Shown: piece after piece, positions 11,137 to 19,315 of the stretch
Numbering within the stretch: position 1 is the stretch's first letter
How the letters are laid out: every line of letters begins with the position of its first letter
Assembly (NCBI GenBank): GCA_000934455.1
Contig: KN884093.1
Coordinates: 19,258-51,274, forward strand
Origin: Apostichopus parvimensis
Taxonomy: Eukaryota > Echinodermata > Holothuroidea > Aspidochirotida > Stichopodidae
Direction of reading: 5' to 3'
DNA length: 32,017 nt
Position numbers and translations under genes: made by a program
The notes under the pieces: model-generated
Databases searched by the model: none
Seen by the model: only the letters and a program-made list of their open reading frames with translations
What the model was told of the DNA's origin: nothing

Positions 11137-11759
11137 CTTTGGCATGTAGATGGAAGATGGTTATCCATGGTGGCATTGATGGCTTCAGCAGACTGATGGT
11201 GTTTCTACATGCCTCAGCCAACAACCGAAAGCAGACTGTCCTGGAGCACTTTCTGGCTGCAACAACTCTCTATGGGGTTCCATCACGAATTCGAGTTGAT
11301 CACGGTGGAGAAAACAATGATATTTGTGACATCATAGAACTCATAAGGGGCCCAGGTCGAGGCTCGTCCATCCGTGGACGGAGTGTTCACAATCAAAGAA
11401 TCGAACGAAGTTGGATGGATCTTTGGAATGGGGCTACTAATCTATATTACGACCTATTACATTTCATGGAGCAAAGAGGCTCACTTGATAGTGACAACAT
11501 TGCACAGCTCTGGGCATTGCAGTATGTGTTTTTGCCAAGACTTAATAAGGAATTGCAACTTTTCAGAGACTAATGGAATAACCATGGCCTTAGGACAGCT
11601 CATCACGAAACACCCTTGCAGCTCTTCGTTGGTGGTACACTAGACCTCAGCAATGCCAGGCTTATAGCAATGCAGGATTCATTGTCTGCATGCATGAAAC
11701 ATTACAGGGTTGTTTTCCTGGCAATCCCTTATATCTCAGGTTTACCAAAGGCAATGTGA
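11137..11759 (+). pseudogene. Integrase-type DDE transposase fragment, decayed
   Basis: Reads WKMVIHGGIDGFSRL, then PSRIRVDHGGEN, then GRSVHNQRIERSW, and further on YVFLPRLN and WNNHGLRT. By eye this is the invertebrate and fish integrase core domain family (RNase H fold). The second Asp (DHGGEN) and the Glu (QRIER) are 35 residues apart, the D35E spacing of retroviral-type integrases. The first Asp should lie in LWHVDG, encoded just upstream at 11137-11153 in another frame. A deletion between two AGATGG words would explain the shift and the missing residues between DG and RWK. An in-frame TAA at 11571-11573 interrupts the family sequence, which continues to TGA at 11757. The N-terminal part is not recognisable. 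Confidence 0.85.
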
Positions 11760-13257
11760 ATGCACTGTTAGTCTCTTTAGTGTGTTTTGTGGCAAATGGT
11801 AAGCAATAATTTACAACTTCAGCAATCCCTTGATTAGATACTTTTTAATATTTTAAAAAATCCGTCACAAATATCATTAATAATCTAATTTGCATAGTAA
11901 TGATATTGAACTCGAAAGATCAAAGTTGCAAACATATACTGCACTTGAAAGTTCAGATTTATATCATGTTTTACTTCATGCTACAAGTGTAGTTTTTGAG
12001 TTGCAACACAATTACATGAGCTTAAGTTAAACAACATAAAAGACAACTCCATTAATGAATATACATTTTGTTCTTAAATTTATATTGTGATGTACAAAGG
12101 TATAGTGATGGAATCTAGTGAAGCTACATATGGAAACTGGAAAGATATATTAAGTAAATATTAAAATTATCATCATAACTGTTTAAACAACAATGGTATA
12201 GGTAAATTTCATGCTAGAACAAGAATACAAACAAAAGTAATGGCTAAGTTAAAGATATAACCTATACTGGAATATCTTTTCATAAATACAACTATACATT
12301 TACATCTCATTGTTAGAGTCATGAATGAATGCAGAAGTGTAGTCGGTATCAGTCTTAATAAATGGAAGGAATATTTGTATTGCCAAATATTATATAAATA
12401 TATTATATTTATATATATATATATGATAAAAATATTTAACAAGCTACTTAAGTAAGTATGGCTGGACTTGAGTAGTGAAAGGGAAATGGCAAATAAATGT
12501 TTAGCATAGGTTTGGAGCAATTTCAGCTTTACTTCAGTGGCAAGTGGTAGGTGATACATTACTTAAGTTACAGCTTGTCATACTCTTATAATAAAAACAA
12601 GTGTCAATGTTAAGATTAAAGTTATACCCCATGTTAAAGGATACTTATAATAAGTAATGGGCAGATATTCAGACAAAAGTAACACAATTTCTCAAAGCAT
12701 GGATCTTTACATAACTGTAAGCAAATGGTGAATGGAGTAAGAAAATATACAAGACTAGCACACATAAGAGATGTCAGCATACTTATAAAAATATTATAAG
12801 CAATACTATGAAAACATTGACTGATGTATGTAAATATTAAAATGTATCAACATTGAACATACATGTACTTATAGAATACCAATGGCAGTGTTAAGATAAC
12901 CATGCTGAAGGTTCTTACCCAGAAAGTGTACTAATGTAAAAGGAAAGAAGATGTATAGCACCATTGAGAACAAGCTCTCAATATTAAAAGATTTAATGTT
13001 AAAATATTAAGTATTAAAAAATATGTTAAATTTATTCATTTTATTCAAAATCAAGATTGTGTTGTGCAATAGTAATCTGTTACGTCATTGATGAACAACA
13101 CATTCAATTTCTTCTGTGGTTGGCTGTTCTTAATGGAAACAGCACATTGTCAATTACAAAGAGGTCAGTAATAAATACCAAACACTCTATTTCCTACTGT
13201 GTAATCTAGATGAATTGGTCAGTAATTACCTTTCTTTTGTCTTCATCCAAACCTTAT
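11760..13257. other. AT-rich interior of transposon, no gene seen
   Basis: Between the two convergent genes. Contains a TATA-repeat stretch near 12385-12430 and no recognised frame. The minus frame at 12209-12559 is a low-complexity AT product. The segment presumably holds the 3' untranslated regions. Confidence 0.5.
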
Positions 13258-13692
13258 TTAAATTCCGTTCTGAATACATCTTTCACAATTGATGGTTACT
13301 TTTGTCCCACAACAATCTGGACACACATATGTATGATGTGGTAGCTGCTGCATCAGACTGAGAGGTTGTTGCATCAGACTGAAAGGTTGGTGCATCAGAC
13401 TGAAAGGTTGTTGCATCAGACTGAAAGGTTGTTGCATCAGACTGAGAGGTTGTTGCATCAGACTGAAAGGTTGTTGCATCAGACTGAAAGGTTGTTGCAT
13501 CAGACTGAAAGGTTGTTGCATCAGACTGAAAGGTTGTTGCATCAGACTGAAAGGTTGTTGCATCAGACTGAGAGGTTGTTGCATCAGACTGAAAGGTTGT
13601 TGCATCAGACTGAAGGTGGCTGCATCAGACTGAAAGGTTGTTGCATCAGACTGGGAGGTTGCTGTATCAGACTGGGATGTTGTTGCATCATA
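13258..13692 (-). CDS. Accessory gene exon 5: repeat tract and zinc knuckle
   Basis: The acceptor TTCACAACACCCTCCCAG ends at 13693. The exon is 435 bases, exactly 145 codons with the TAA at 13258-13260, entered in phase 0 as the previous micro-exon requires. It starts YDATTSQSD, then runs through seventeen 21 bp units. A 20 bp unit near 13601-13622 moves the frame from QSDATT-type repeats to QQPFSLM-type repeats. The end is PHHTYVCPDCCGTKV, then NCERC and a short tail: a CxxC-x8-CxxC arrangement that could bind zinc. The frame change may be the remnant of a one-base loss in a formerly uniform heptad tract. Confidence 0.65.
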   Translation of the reverse strand, partial: YDATTSQSDTATSQSDATTFQSDAATFSLMQQPFSLMQQPLSLMQQPFSLMQQPFSLMQQPFSLMQQPFSLMQQPFSLMQQPLSLMQQPFSLMQQPFSLMHQPFSLMQQPLSLMQQLPHHTYVCPDCCGTKVTINCERCIQNGI

Positions 13693-16600
13693 CTGGGAGG
13701 GTGTTGTGAATAAATACAATATGATATACACAACATGATCTTATTTCAACACAACTCTCCACTTTCCAACAAACAACAAAGCACAATAAACAGATCTGCT
13801 CATCTGATTGAACTACCTTACTCATGTTATTGATACTTAATTTTTGGGTGTCCATTTACTACAACACAATCCGTGAAAAAAAATATCTTACACAACACCG
13901 CCATCGTGCTGCTCTTCTCATGTTCCCCTTTTGGGGTCTTAGGTTGATCAGTGATATCACAAAACATATTAATAGGATGCTAATTAATTAACATAAATAT
14001 AACTGATAATAAGAGTGAACACTAATACCAATGACCACTCAAATGAATAGCTCAACAACCACTTTTGCCTGTATACAGGTATGTACAGGATTGAAATTCC
14101 ATTACCTGCTCTGGTTCTATACCCTGCAAGCAAAATCATCAAACTTGTCATTAACCATGCCAAATGGATAATGAGCAGAGAGAACTGTCTGTAATTGTGA
14201 GAATGTGTCCAATTAAGTATATTTAGTATGTTGCCTAGAGAATTGCTATTCAACTCAAGTAACGTTAAGTTTACCATGTGTTTACCAAAGTCAAAACATT
14301 ACATTACACATACAGTTTTGAAAAATAAATAAAAAAAATAAGTTTTGTGAATGCTGTCCTGTCAATGTTTTTTAACTATTAAATTTAATGGAATCATCAT
14401 CATAGCGACACCAAGTGGGTATACTCATTCCCATTACTATACATAAATATACTGTACCTCTGAAACTGGTCTAATGTATAAGCAAGATCTCTTCAGACCT
14501 TTCCAGTCTTTGATGGCCTGAGGATGGTCTGTATTTGCAGGAAGAGGCTCCAACTGCCTTCCACCAGTTGGTAAACCACACCGAAATAACTTAAAATCTA
14601 CATCTTGGAGTATGGAAATTCTTCACTTATTCTTGAAAAAAACTGCAGAATCCATGCTGAGCAGAAATCAGAATTTTTACGGGTTCCATCTTCAGTTTGC
14701 TCTACAATAGAAAAACAACATTAATTAACAAAATTACAATTGGATTTGTCAACAAAATTTGTTAATGTACTTGTAACCCCTGGTGAATGTTTAATGAAAT
14801 GAAAAAAAGGTTTCAATTGAAAGATTGTCATTTTTATGACTCAATGGACACCAAGCACTCATGCATACTTATTAATACATGTACACTATTATTTATTGCC
14901 ATACCTGAACATAACCCATTTTATATGTCTGCATAATAAATGCATGAATATGAGGAATGAGTGACTTGCAAATTACAATCACAATTAAGGGAATTAAAAG
15001 GTTCACAGCCAAAGTATGACTCTGCTTTATAACAAATACAATAGTGAAAGTGAATGCAACATAGCACCTAGATAGCTGTCACATGCTGCCAAGTAAAGGG
15101 TTATTTTGTGAACATTTCCAAAGGGTTTTTTTTTTATTAAAAAAAAAACTGGCTAAAAGTATTATTTAATGTTTGCGATAGCCTGCCACTAGCAACATCA
15201 TACTATTTCTAACAGTTACAGTATTATGGTTACTTTTTCTGTTTTCAAAAGTAACTCCACACCCCTTGTAACAACCAATATTGCTATAAAGAGTGTAAAA
15301 GTAAATGCAAATGTAACTTAAAAATTCAGTGAAATACATGCATTTGACTTTAGTCAGGGAACATTTTTTCCCATTTGGCATAACACAATTTTATGCAAGT
15401 TGGTCAACTTGATACTATTGCAAAATATCAGCATTTATATAATGAAAAGGAGTTCAACAATACTTAATACTATTATGCAAAATTTTACAACCATAGTACT
15501 CCATTACAGTATATTATTCATTGTAGTCAGCATTCAATTTACTTGAGTGAACATATGCACAGTGTATATCATTTTTTCTTTGTGCATTAAACTGTACAAA
15601 CCCCATGCACAATTTGCATTTAGGCTGAGGCCATATGCCTATGCTAAGTCTTCCATGACTAAATTGTTTTTACCTGACTTAATGATTACCTTTTACAGCA
15701 ATTCCTTAGCTTTACATGCATGCATGCACTGTATTAATGGGTGCAAGTAAAATTCTCTTTGTGCATGTTAATTTGTTAGTCAGCATGCACCAATGCATGT
15801 ACAAATTAATTTGTAAATTGACCCCTGATTGTGGTCCAATAAAATAAAATGATAACAATTAAAATACAAATTTAATACTGGGACAGTTTAAGAAACAGAA
15901 ATAAAATTTAAATGGTCCGACAAGCATTGTATATTTACGTTACCCACCTGCTATACTCGTCCTTTTATTGGAGTTCAGTCTAGTGGTGTTTTCATCAATG
16001 ACCAAACAGTGAACTGTAAATGTTTTTGCATTCTTTCCTCTCATGGTACGTGTAGTTCTCCTATTTGCTGGAAGTGTAGGGGTCTGTCTGAATCTGCCAA
16101 TCCTGAAAAGAAAATGTCATCAATGATACAGTTAAACTGTACAGGGTACAATAACATGGTTGTAGGCACAAGGGTTTTCATTGCATTTATATGAAATGGA
16201 AACTGTTAACATGTAGGCCTAAGCTATGTAGGCCAAAGTAGGCCTAGCTGGACCATAAGTTATTTCCACATTAATATTTCAGATATAACGCCTTGCCATT
16301 CTATTAAGGACTTGTAAGGTGGGCTACCATCCATAGCATATGTATATATATAGGCCTAGGTCTTGATCATGGCCGGAGTTTATTATAAATATATTCTAAT
16401 GAATTAAAGGCTACTTCATAATGTTGGCCAAACACATGCTAGACATAGACAGAGACTTGTAAATTGTAATATGAAAATAACGCAATAATAGTTAGTAATC
16501 GTAGGCGTATGTATGACAATGCAAACTTGCTATTGCTATGTTAATGAAAGATAGCCTAGGACTGGGGTAGGACTCGAGGCCTCGGTTGAGCGAGACCAAC

Positions 16601-16765
16601 TTACTCGGAAAGCAGGTCATTCGAGACTCTGGTACTAATGGTAACAGGGGCATTTTCTGTCTGATGAGCTGAATCACTATTGCCTGTGGTGGCATCAGGT
16701 CTGCATATCCTTCTTGCTATATCATGCAAACGTTGTTGAAGTATGTTCACCCTAGCTTCATCCAT
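13258..16765 (-). CDS. Accessory gene of the transposon, five exons (gene span)
   Basis: Model: exons 16765-16605, 16102-15948, 14701-14458, 14123-14106 and 13692-13258, about 335 residues. Phases agree at all four junctions (2, 1, 0, 0), which is unlikely by chance for a gene found only by splice sites. All introns are GT-AG. The gene runs opposite to the integrase gene, which it meets tail to tail. The likely product is an unrecognised multi-domain protein with basic, YIRP-module, repeat and zinc-knuckle parts. A second transposon protein helping the transposase is one possibility; a captured host gene is another. The frameshift in exon 3 suggests it no longer makes a full protein. Confidence 0.72.
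13345..13702. repeat. 21 bp minisatellite, 17 units
   Basis: Seventeen tandem units around GCATCAGACTG with few differences (GAAAGG, GAGAGG and GGGAGG variants). All are 21 bp except one of 20 bp. Because 21 is a multiple of three the tract is open on the minus strand throughout. It lies in the last exon of the accessory gene. Confidence 0.95.
14106..14123 (-). CDS. Accessory gene exon 4, 18-base micro-exon
   Basis: The minus strand has acceptor TGATTTTGCTTGCAG, eighteen bases encoding GIEPEQ, then donor GTAATG. It enters and leaves in phase 0, matching the end of exon 3 and the start of exon 5. Support is the two good splice sites and the phase; a segment this short could be chance. Confidence 0.5.
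14458..14701 (-). CDS. Accessory gene exon 3, YIRP module, one frameshift
   Basis: Acceptor TTTTTCTATTGTAG ends at 14702. The first two bases complete the codon split by exon 2, and the frame runs QTEDGTRKNSDF to FPYSKM, where TAG (14598-14600) ends it. Shifting by two bases, the sequence continues DFKLFRCGLPTGGRQLEPLP and ends CLYIRPVSE before donor GTACAG, in phase 0. The two parts read as one domain, so a small indel or assembly error is likely. From memory, the pattern (F..L.RC, R.LE.LP, then YIRP) resembles the N-terminal module of transposon-linked G2E3-like proteins, but no HECT domain is present here. That link is tentative. Confidence 0.72.
14702..15947. other. Intron 2 of the accessory gene
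   Basis: AT-rich, with no recognised exon. It contains a T10/A10 inverted run (15126-15148) and TGCATGCA palindromes near 15716 and 15790. Open frames at 15166-15381 (minus) and 15547-15750 (plus) show no motif. Confidence 0.55.
15948..16102 (-). CDS. Accessory gene exon 2
   Basis: Acceptor CATTTTCTTTTCAG ends at 16103, and donor GTGGGT is at 15942-15947. The 155 bases give one base finishing the exon 1 codon (GA+G, Glu), 51 codons, and one base carried to exon 3 (G+AG, Glu). The peptide starts IGRFRQTPTLPANRRTTR and contains KTFTVHCLVID, so a basic linker is followed by a beta-strand-like segment. No stop in this phase; an alternative phase stops early. Confidence 0.75.
16605..16765 (-). 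CDS. Accessory gene exon 1 with start codon
   Basis: Begins GAACATGG, a reasonable start context, with MDEARVNILQQRLHDIARRI, a likely helix rich in charged residues. A polar Ser/Thr stretch follows, ending NDLLS. The 161 bases give 53 codons plus two, then the strong donor GTAAGT (16599-16604). About 250 bases separate the ATG from the right end of the transposon, so promoter and 5' leader probably lie in or next to the right inverted repeat. Confidence 0.76.
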
Positions 16766-16948
16766 GTTCGTTTTCCGCGCGCCTGTGGAAATCTGAACTA
16801 TGGACGTAGTATAGGACCTAGTGCAGTACTACTACCACTAGTACTAATAGTAATACAGTACTACATCAACTTTCTGCTTGCTGATTGGTTACGAGTATTA
16901 CTAGCCGACTATGACAAGCCAACATATCTACTACGCGTAACCGAAGTT
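16766..16948 (-). promoter_or_regulatory. Probable leader/promoter side of the accessory gene
   Basis: Inferred only from position between the accessory ATG and the right inverted repeat. No TATA box or initiator can be called with confidence. Confidence 0.25.
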
Positions 16949-17016
16949 CTACTACGCGTAACCGAAGTTCTACTACGCGTAAGACCCATACGTTATGACC
17001 CCGACGGCTTGCCATA
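16928..17016 (-). repeat. Right terminal inverted repeat with 21 bp subrepeats
   Basis: 16949-17016 mirrors the left repeat. The 21 bp subrepeat (CTACTACGCGTAACC core) occurs at 16928, 16949 and, in part, 16970, so the right end has about one more unit than the left. Each unit contains the palindrome ACGCGT. Confidence 0.92.
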
Positions 17017-17017
17017 G

Positions 17018-17045
17018 CCGTACCTCTTAACCAACAGGTCGCTTG
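17018..17045 (-). pseudogene. tRNA-like Pol III unit, 5' half (A box)
   Basis: 17018-17022 is the putative target duplication CCGTA. 17023-17033 reads TGGTTAAGAGG on minus, a perfect fit to the A box TRGYNNARNGG. It forms the missing front of the unit whose B box is at 9977-9987. Confidence 0.72.
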
Positions 17046-17256
17046 TACATAAGCTAACATGGTAGCACAGCCTACGAAGCTTCGACACGTTGGCCTATCG
17101 GTATATCTTTGACAAGAGAAACAGATGACTTGCTCACATCTAATGCCTATAGCCGATCGGTAATAGCTATTTATTGACCGTGGAAATGGTTATCCTAGTG
17201 TAACTATGTACAACTCATTATAGAAATTCACTAATTATCCCCTAAATCGGCGTCTA
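17046..17256. repeat. ~280 bp satellite, right part before the MITE
   Basis: Aligned in the same orientation with 9500-9657, including GGTAATAGCTATTTATTGACC and CTCATTATAGAAATT words. It ends at GCGTCTA, where the left copy reads GCGTCTAAGTC without interruption. Confidence 0.82.
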
Positions 17257-17663
17257 AAGGCCCGGTCACACTATACCTATTTTTTATCGGAATACTATCC
17301 GATTTTCCCGGAGGAATCGAAACAGTCAGTTTTTCTTTCGGGTCTTCTAGCCACAGTGATAAAGGACCTGATTTGCTATCTGTTGAGCCATTCCGATGTG
17401 GAATAGCCCGCTCCTAACTTTTGATATTGACTCTGTTTCCTTTTATCGGATAGCTATCCGATTTCTCTTCCGATTTTTATCGTTTTTCGATGTGACGTCA
17501 TTTCAGAATGTAGTCCGTTCCAGAACCCCTCAGATTTGGAGTAGGCATTCGAATATTCCACTGCATTCATTACATTCACTACCACAAACCTCACTCTTCG
17601 GCCTAAAATCGGAAATATCGGAGCGTATTCCGATAAAATATCGCTGTAGTGTGACCGGGCCTT
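17257..17663. mobile_element. 407 bp MITE inserted in the satellite
   Basis: Starts AAGGCCCGGTCACACTA and ends with the exact reverse complement, 17 bp perfect. An imperfect extension to about 50 bp shares the word TTTATCGGAATA. The flanks carry TA on both sides (17255-17256 and 17664-17665). The homologous site at about 9651-9665 is empty, which proves insertion. It contains a perfect palindrome ATCGGATAGCTATCCGAT (17445-17462) and more TCCGAT words. The frames across it (17396-17809 and 17454-17783) are by-products, so it is non-autonomous. The superfamily is not clear from a TA duplication alone. Confidence 0.93.
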
Positions 17664-17872
17664 TAGTCGTCCCTTATAGGCGCAATCTACACGTAATAAT
17701 GTTCCCTCGAGCCTGCTTGGGCTTGAAGAAAATTGCGACGCGACGGGGTCATTTATCGCTAACACGAAGCTCCGAGACATCATCTACACGTAATCGACAC
17801 AAGGAATAGATGACTTAATCACTGCAATTGCCTATAGACGCTCGGTAATACACTCAGCAAATTGTTTACACA
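17664..17872. repeat. ~280 bp satellite, right part after the MITE
   Basis: Continues the alignment with 9660-9845, including GGCGCAATCTACACG, CGAGCCTGCTTGGGCTTGA and GCGACGCGACGGGGTCATT. The next unit starts and breaks off at about 17850. Confidence 0.82.
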
Positions 17873-17945
17873 GGTTAAGTAAAATATTACTTGATTTTCA
17901 TGTCAAATAAGAGTACTAAAATATTTAAGTAAAATTTACTTAACC
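17873..17945. repeat. Short inverted repeat GGTTAAGTAAAA...TTTACTTAACC
   Basis: 17873-17892 pairs with 17927-17945 with few mismatches across a ~34 base spacer. It could be a hairpin or one end of another small transposon; no duplication or partner end was found. Confidence 0.5.
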
Positions 17946-18974
17946 GATGTTTTGTAAAGTTTTACATGATCAGCACGTAACGTAACTACAAAACTATTAT
18001 GTAAAATTTTGCCAGAGATTTCTACATAGCACCCGTTCAGTAAGCGTTTTAATCATGTTTTAGGTTAATTATTAAAGCAGCTTGATGCATCTTTTTTATT
18101 AAATCGATCACAACAGAAAGGCACATTTAAAAGACAACAAGAAGAAATGACAACACAAATAATTCAGAATATTTGATGAATTCAACCTTTCATTTCAACA
18201 TCTAAGAGGGTATCCTGTGCATCTACAATCATGCATGTTGTTGTGTCTAGTTATAGATGACAGTCTGCATCAGCTACATTAGGCGGCCGTAACCACATTG
18301 GTATCATACTTTCAACAGTTGAAATTTTTCAGCAATGTAAATCCCACTTTTACCTATAATAAATAAAGAAACTGCAATAACAAAGACATAACCAAAAGGT
18401 AATAACAAAAACATGAACTTAAAGGTGCATGCTTACGTAATTTACTTACCTTTTTAGTTTCTGAGATGCATGTACAAAAAGCATTTGGTCGACTGAGGAA
18501 TTTTCACCCAATTCCCTCAACATGTAAAGATATTTGAAAGCTCCCAAAAATTAACATAATCAACTGTCTGATTGCAAAATTTGTCATGATACAATTCTAC
18601 CCGCAGCATTAGCTAAAATTATCATCCCATGAACGTGCCAAGAAACATAATCTTCTACGTCATGTGAGCTTTGTAACTTAAACATGCTGGTATTAGACCT
18701 TTGACATTTTATGATTGTAATGAAATATTCTAAAACATTTATTCAAATTATGCAGTCACTACTACCTCATGCGCGCAACACTTCACTATTTTGACATTTA
18801 AATATAGTAACCAAGAGAACAGTTTGTTTTTACGAAAATTAAATTTCTAGCAATCTTGTTAATATTCAGCTTCAGCCACCGTAATATCCTTAAAACTTGA
18901 CCTTCTATCTCAAGTATTCTGGAGTACACTGTGCCATATATCTATATAGTAACAACCATTACGGAAAGTGCCAG
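17946..18974. other. Region without recognised gene
   Basis: AT-rich. I see no exon with convincing borders and no clear repeat. Confidence 0.5.
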
Positions 18975-19024
18975 NNNNNNNNNNNNNNNNNNNNNNNNNN
19001 NNNNNNNNNNNNNNNNNNNNNNNN
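18975..19024. other. Assembly gap, 50 N
   Basis: Exactly fifty undetermined bases, followed at once by GGGGGG. A G-rich tract at 19111-19130 follows. The round length suggests a placeholder of unknown true size. Confidence 0.99.
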
Positions 19025-19138
19025 GGGGGGGAAAAGATACTTTTAGAAAGGATAAAATAAAAAATTCAGCTACACATGGATTAAAATGTTTTGTACTAAT
19101 ATGTTCAAAGAGGGGGGGTGGGGTGGGGGAAACAGCAG

Positions 19139-19315
19139 TTAAAACGGAATGGAGGCATTGGTCCGATTTGTGACCTTCTGGTGACACGACGGGCACTCTG
19201 TTTGCAATGGGGCACAGGAAGGGCAGAAGACGACGTGGTGACAGGGAAGAATGGCAACACTACGCTCATAGTTCTTACACACTTGACATAAAAGAAACTC
19301 CCGTATGTTTAACAC
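19139..19315 (-). CDS. RING-finger last exon (C3HC4)
   Basis: Acceptor ACTTTTCTCTCTTCCACAG ends at 19316. The exon is 59 codons with TAA at 19139-19141, entered in phase 0. It reads VLNIREFLLCQVC, then RSVAILPCHHVVFCPSCA, then TECPSCHQKV and a ten-residue tail. Spacing is C-x2-C-x11-C-x-H-x3-C-x2-C-x6-C-x2-C, a RING of the C3HC4 type. It is C-terminal, as in IAP, MEX3 and related E3 ubiquitin ligases, where it binds the E2 enzyme. The tail does not let me choose a family. Upstream exons should lie at higher coordinates; none can be joined with confidence. A TE-related copy cannot be excluded. Confidence 0.85.
   Translation of the reverse strand: MLNIREFLLCQVCKNYERSVAILPCHHVVFCPSCAPLQTECPSCHQKVTNRTNASIPF

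Larger units (their letters stand above)
10020..17017. mobile_element. ~7.0 kb DNA transposon with integrase-type DDE gene
   Basis: Bounded by 68 bp terminal inverted repeats (10020-10087 and 16949-17016, two mismatches) starting TATGGCAAG, and by a putative 5 bp duplication CCGTA. Inside are a decayed integrase-like DDE gene on plus (11137-11759) and a five-exon accessory gene on minus (16765 to 13258). The insertion point lies in a tRNA-like unit directly after its A box. The terminal repeats contain 21 bp subrepeats with ACGCGTAGTAG cores. Superfamily unassigned: a 5 bp duplication and integrase-like core would suit Ginger-like elements, while Dada elements target tRNA genes but have a different transposase and 6-7 bp duplications. 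Both genes are broken, so this copy is probably non-autonomous. Confidence 0.85.

Noticed and set aside
13366..13713. Plus-strand LLHQTER repeat protein
   Set aside because: It is the other strand of the minisatellite; the minus strand has splice borders, matching phases and a zinc-knuckle end.
10020..17017. Assigning the element to the Dada superfamily because of the tRNA-like target
   Set aside because: Dada has 6-7 bp duplications and a transposase related to MuDR/hAT types, while this one has an integrase-like D35E core and an apparent 5 bp duplication.
9958..17045. A functional tRNA gene
   Set aside because: The boxes and terminator are good, but the two halves of the acceptor stem do not pair and the anticodon arm is irregular.
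17396..17809. 137-codon open frame as a gene
   Set aside because: It runs across the MITE boundary into the satellite.
9500..17872. The repeated segments at 9.5 kb and 17.1 kb as LTRs of a retrotransposon
   Set aside because: They are a ~280 bp tandem satellite with an internal repeat. The 10020-17017 element has its own inverted ends and duplication between them, and no reverse transcriptase is present.
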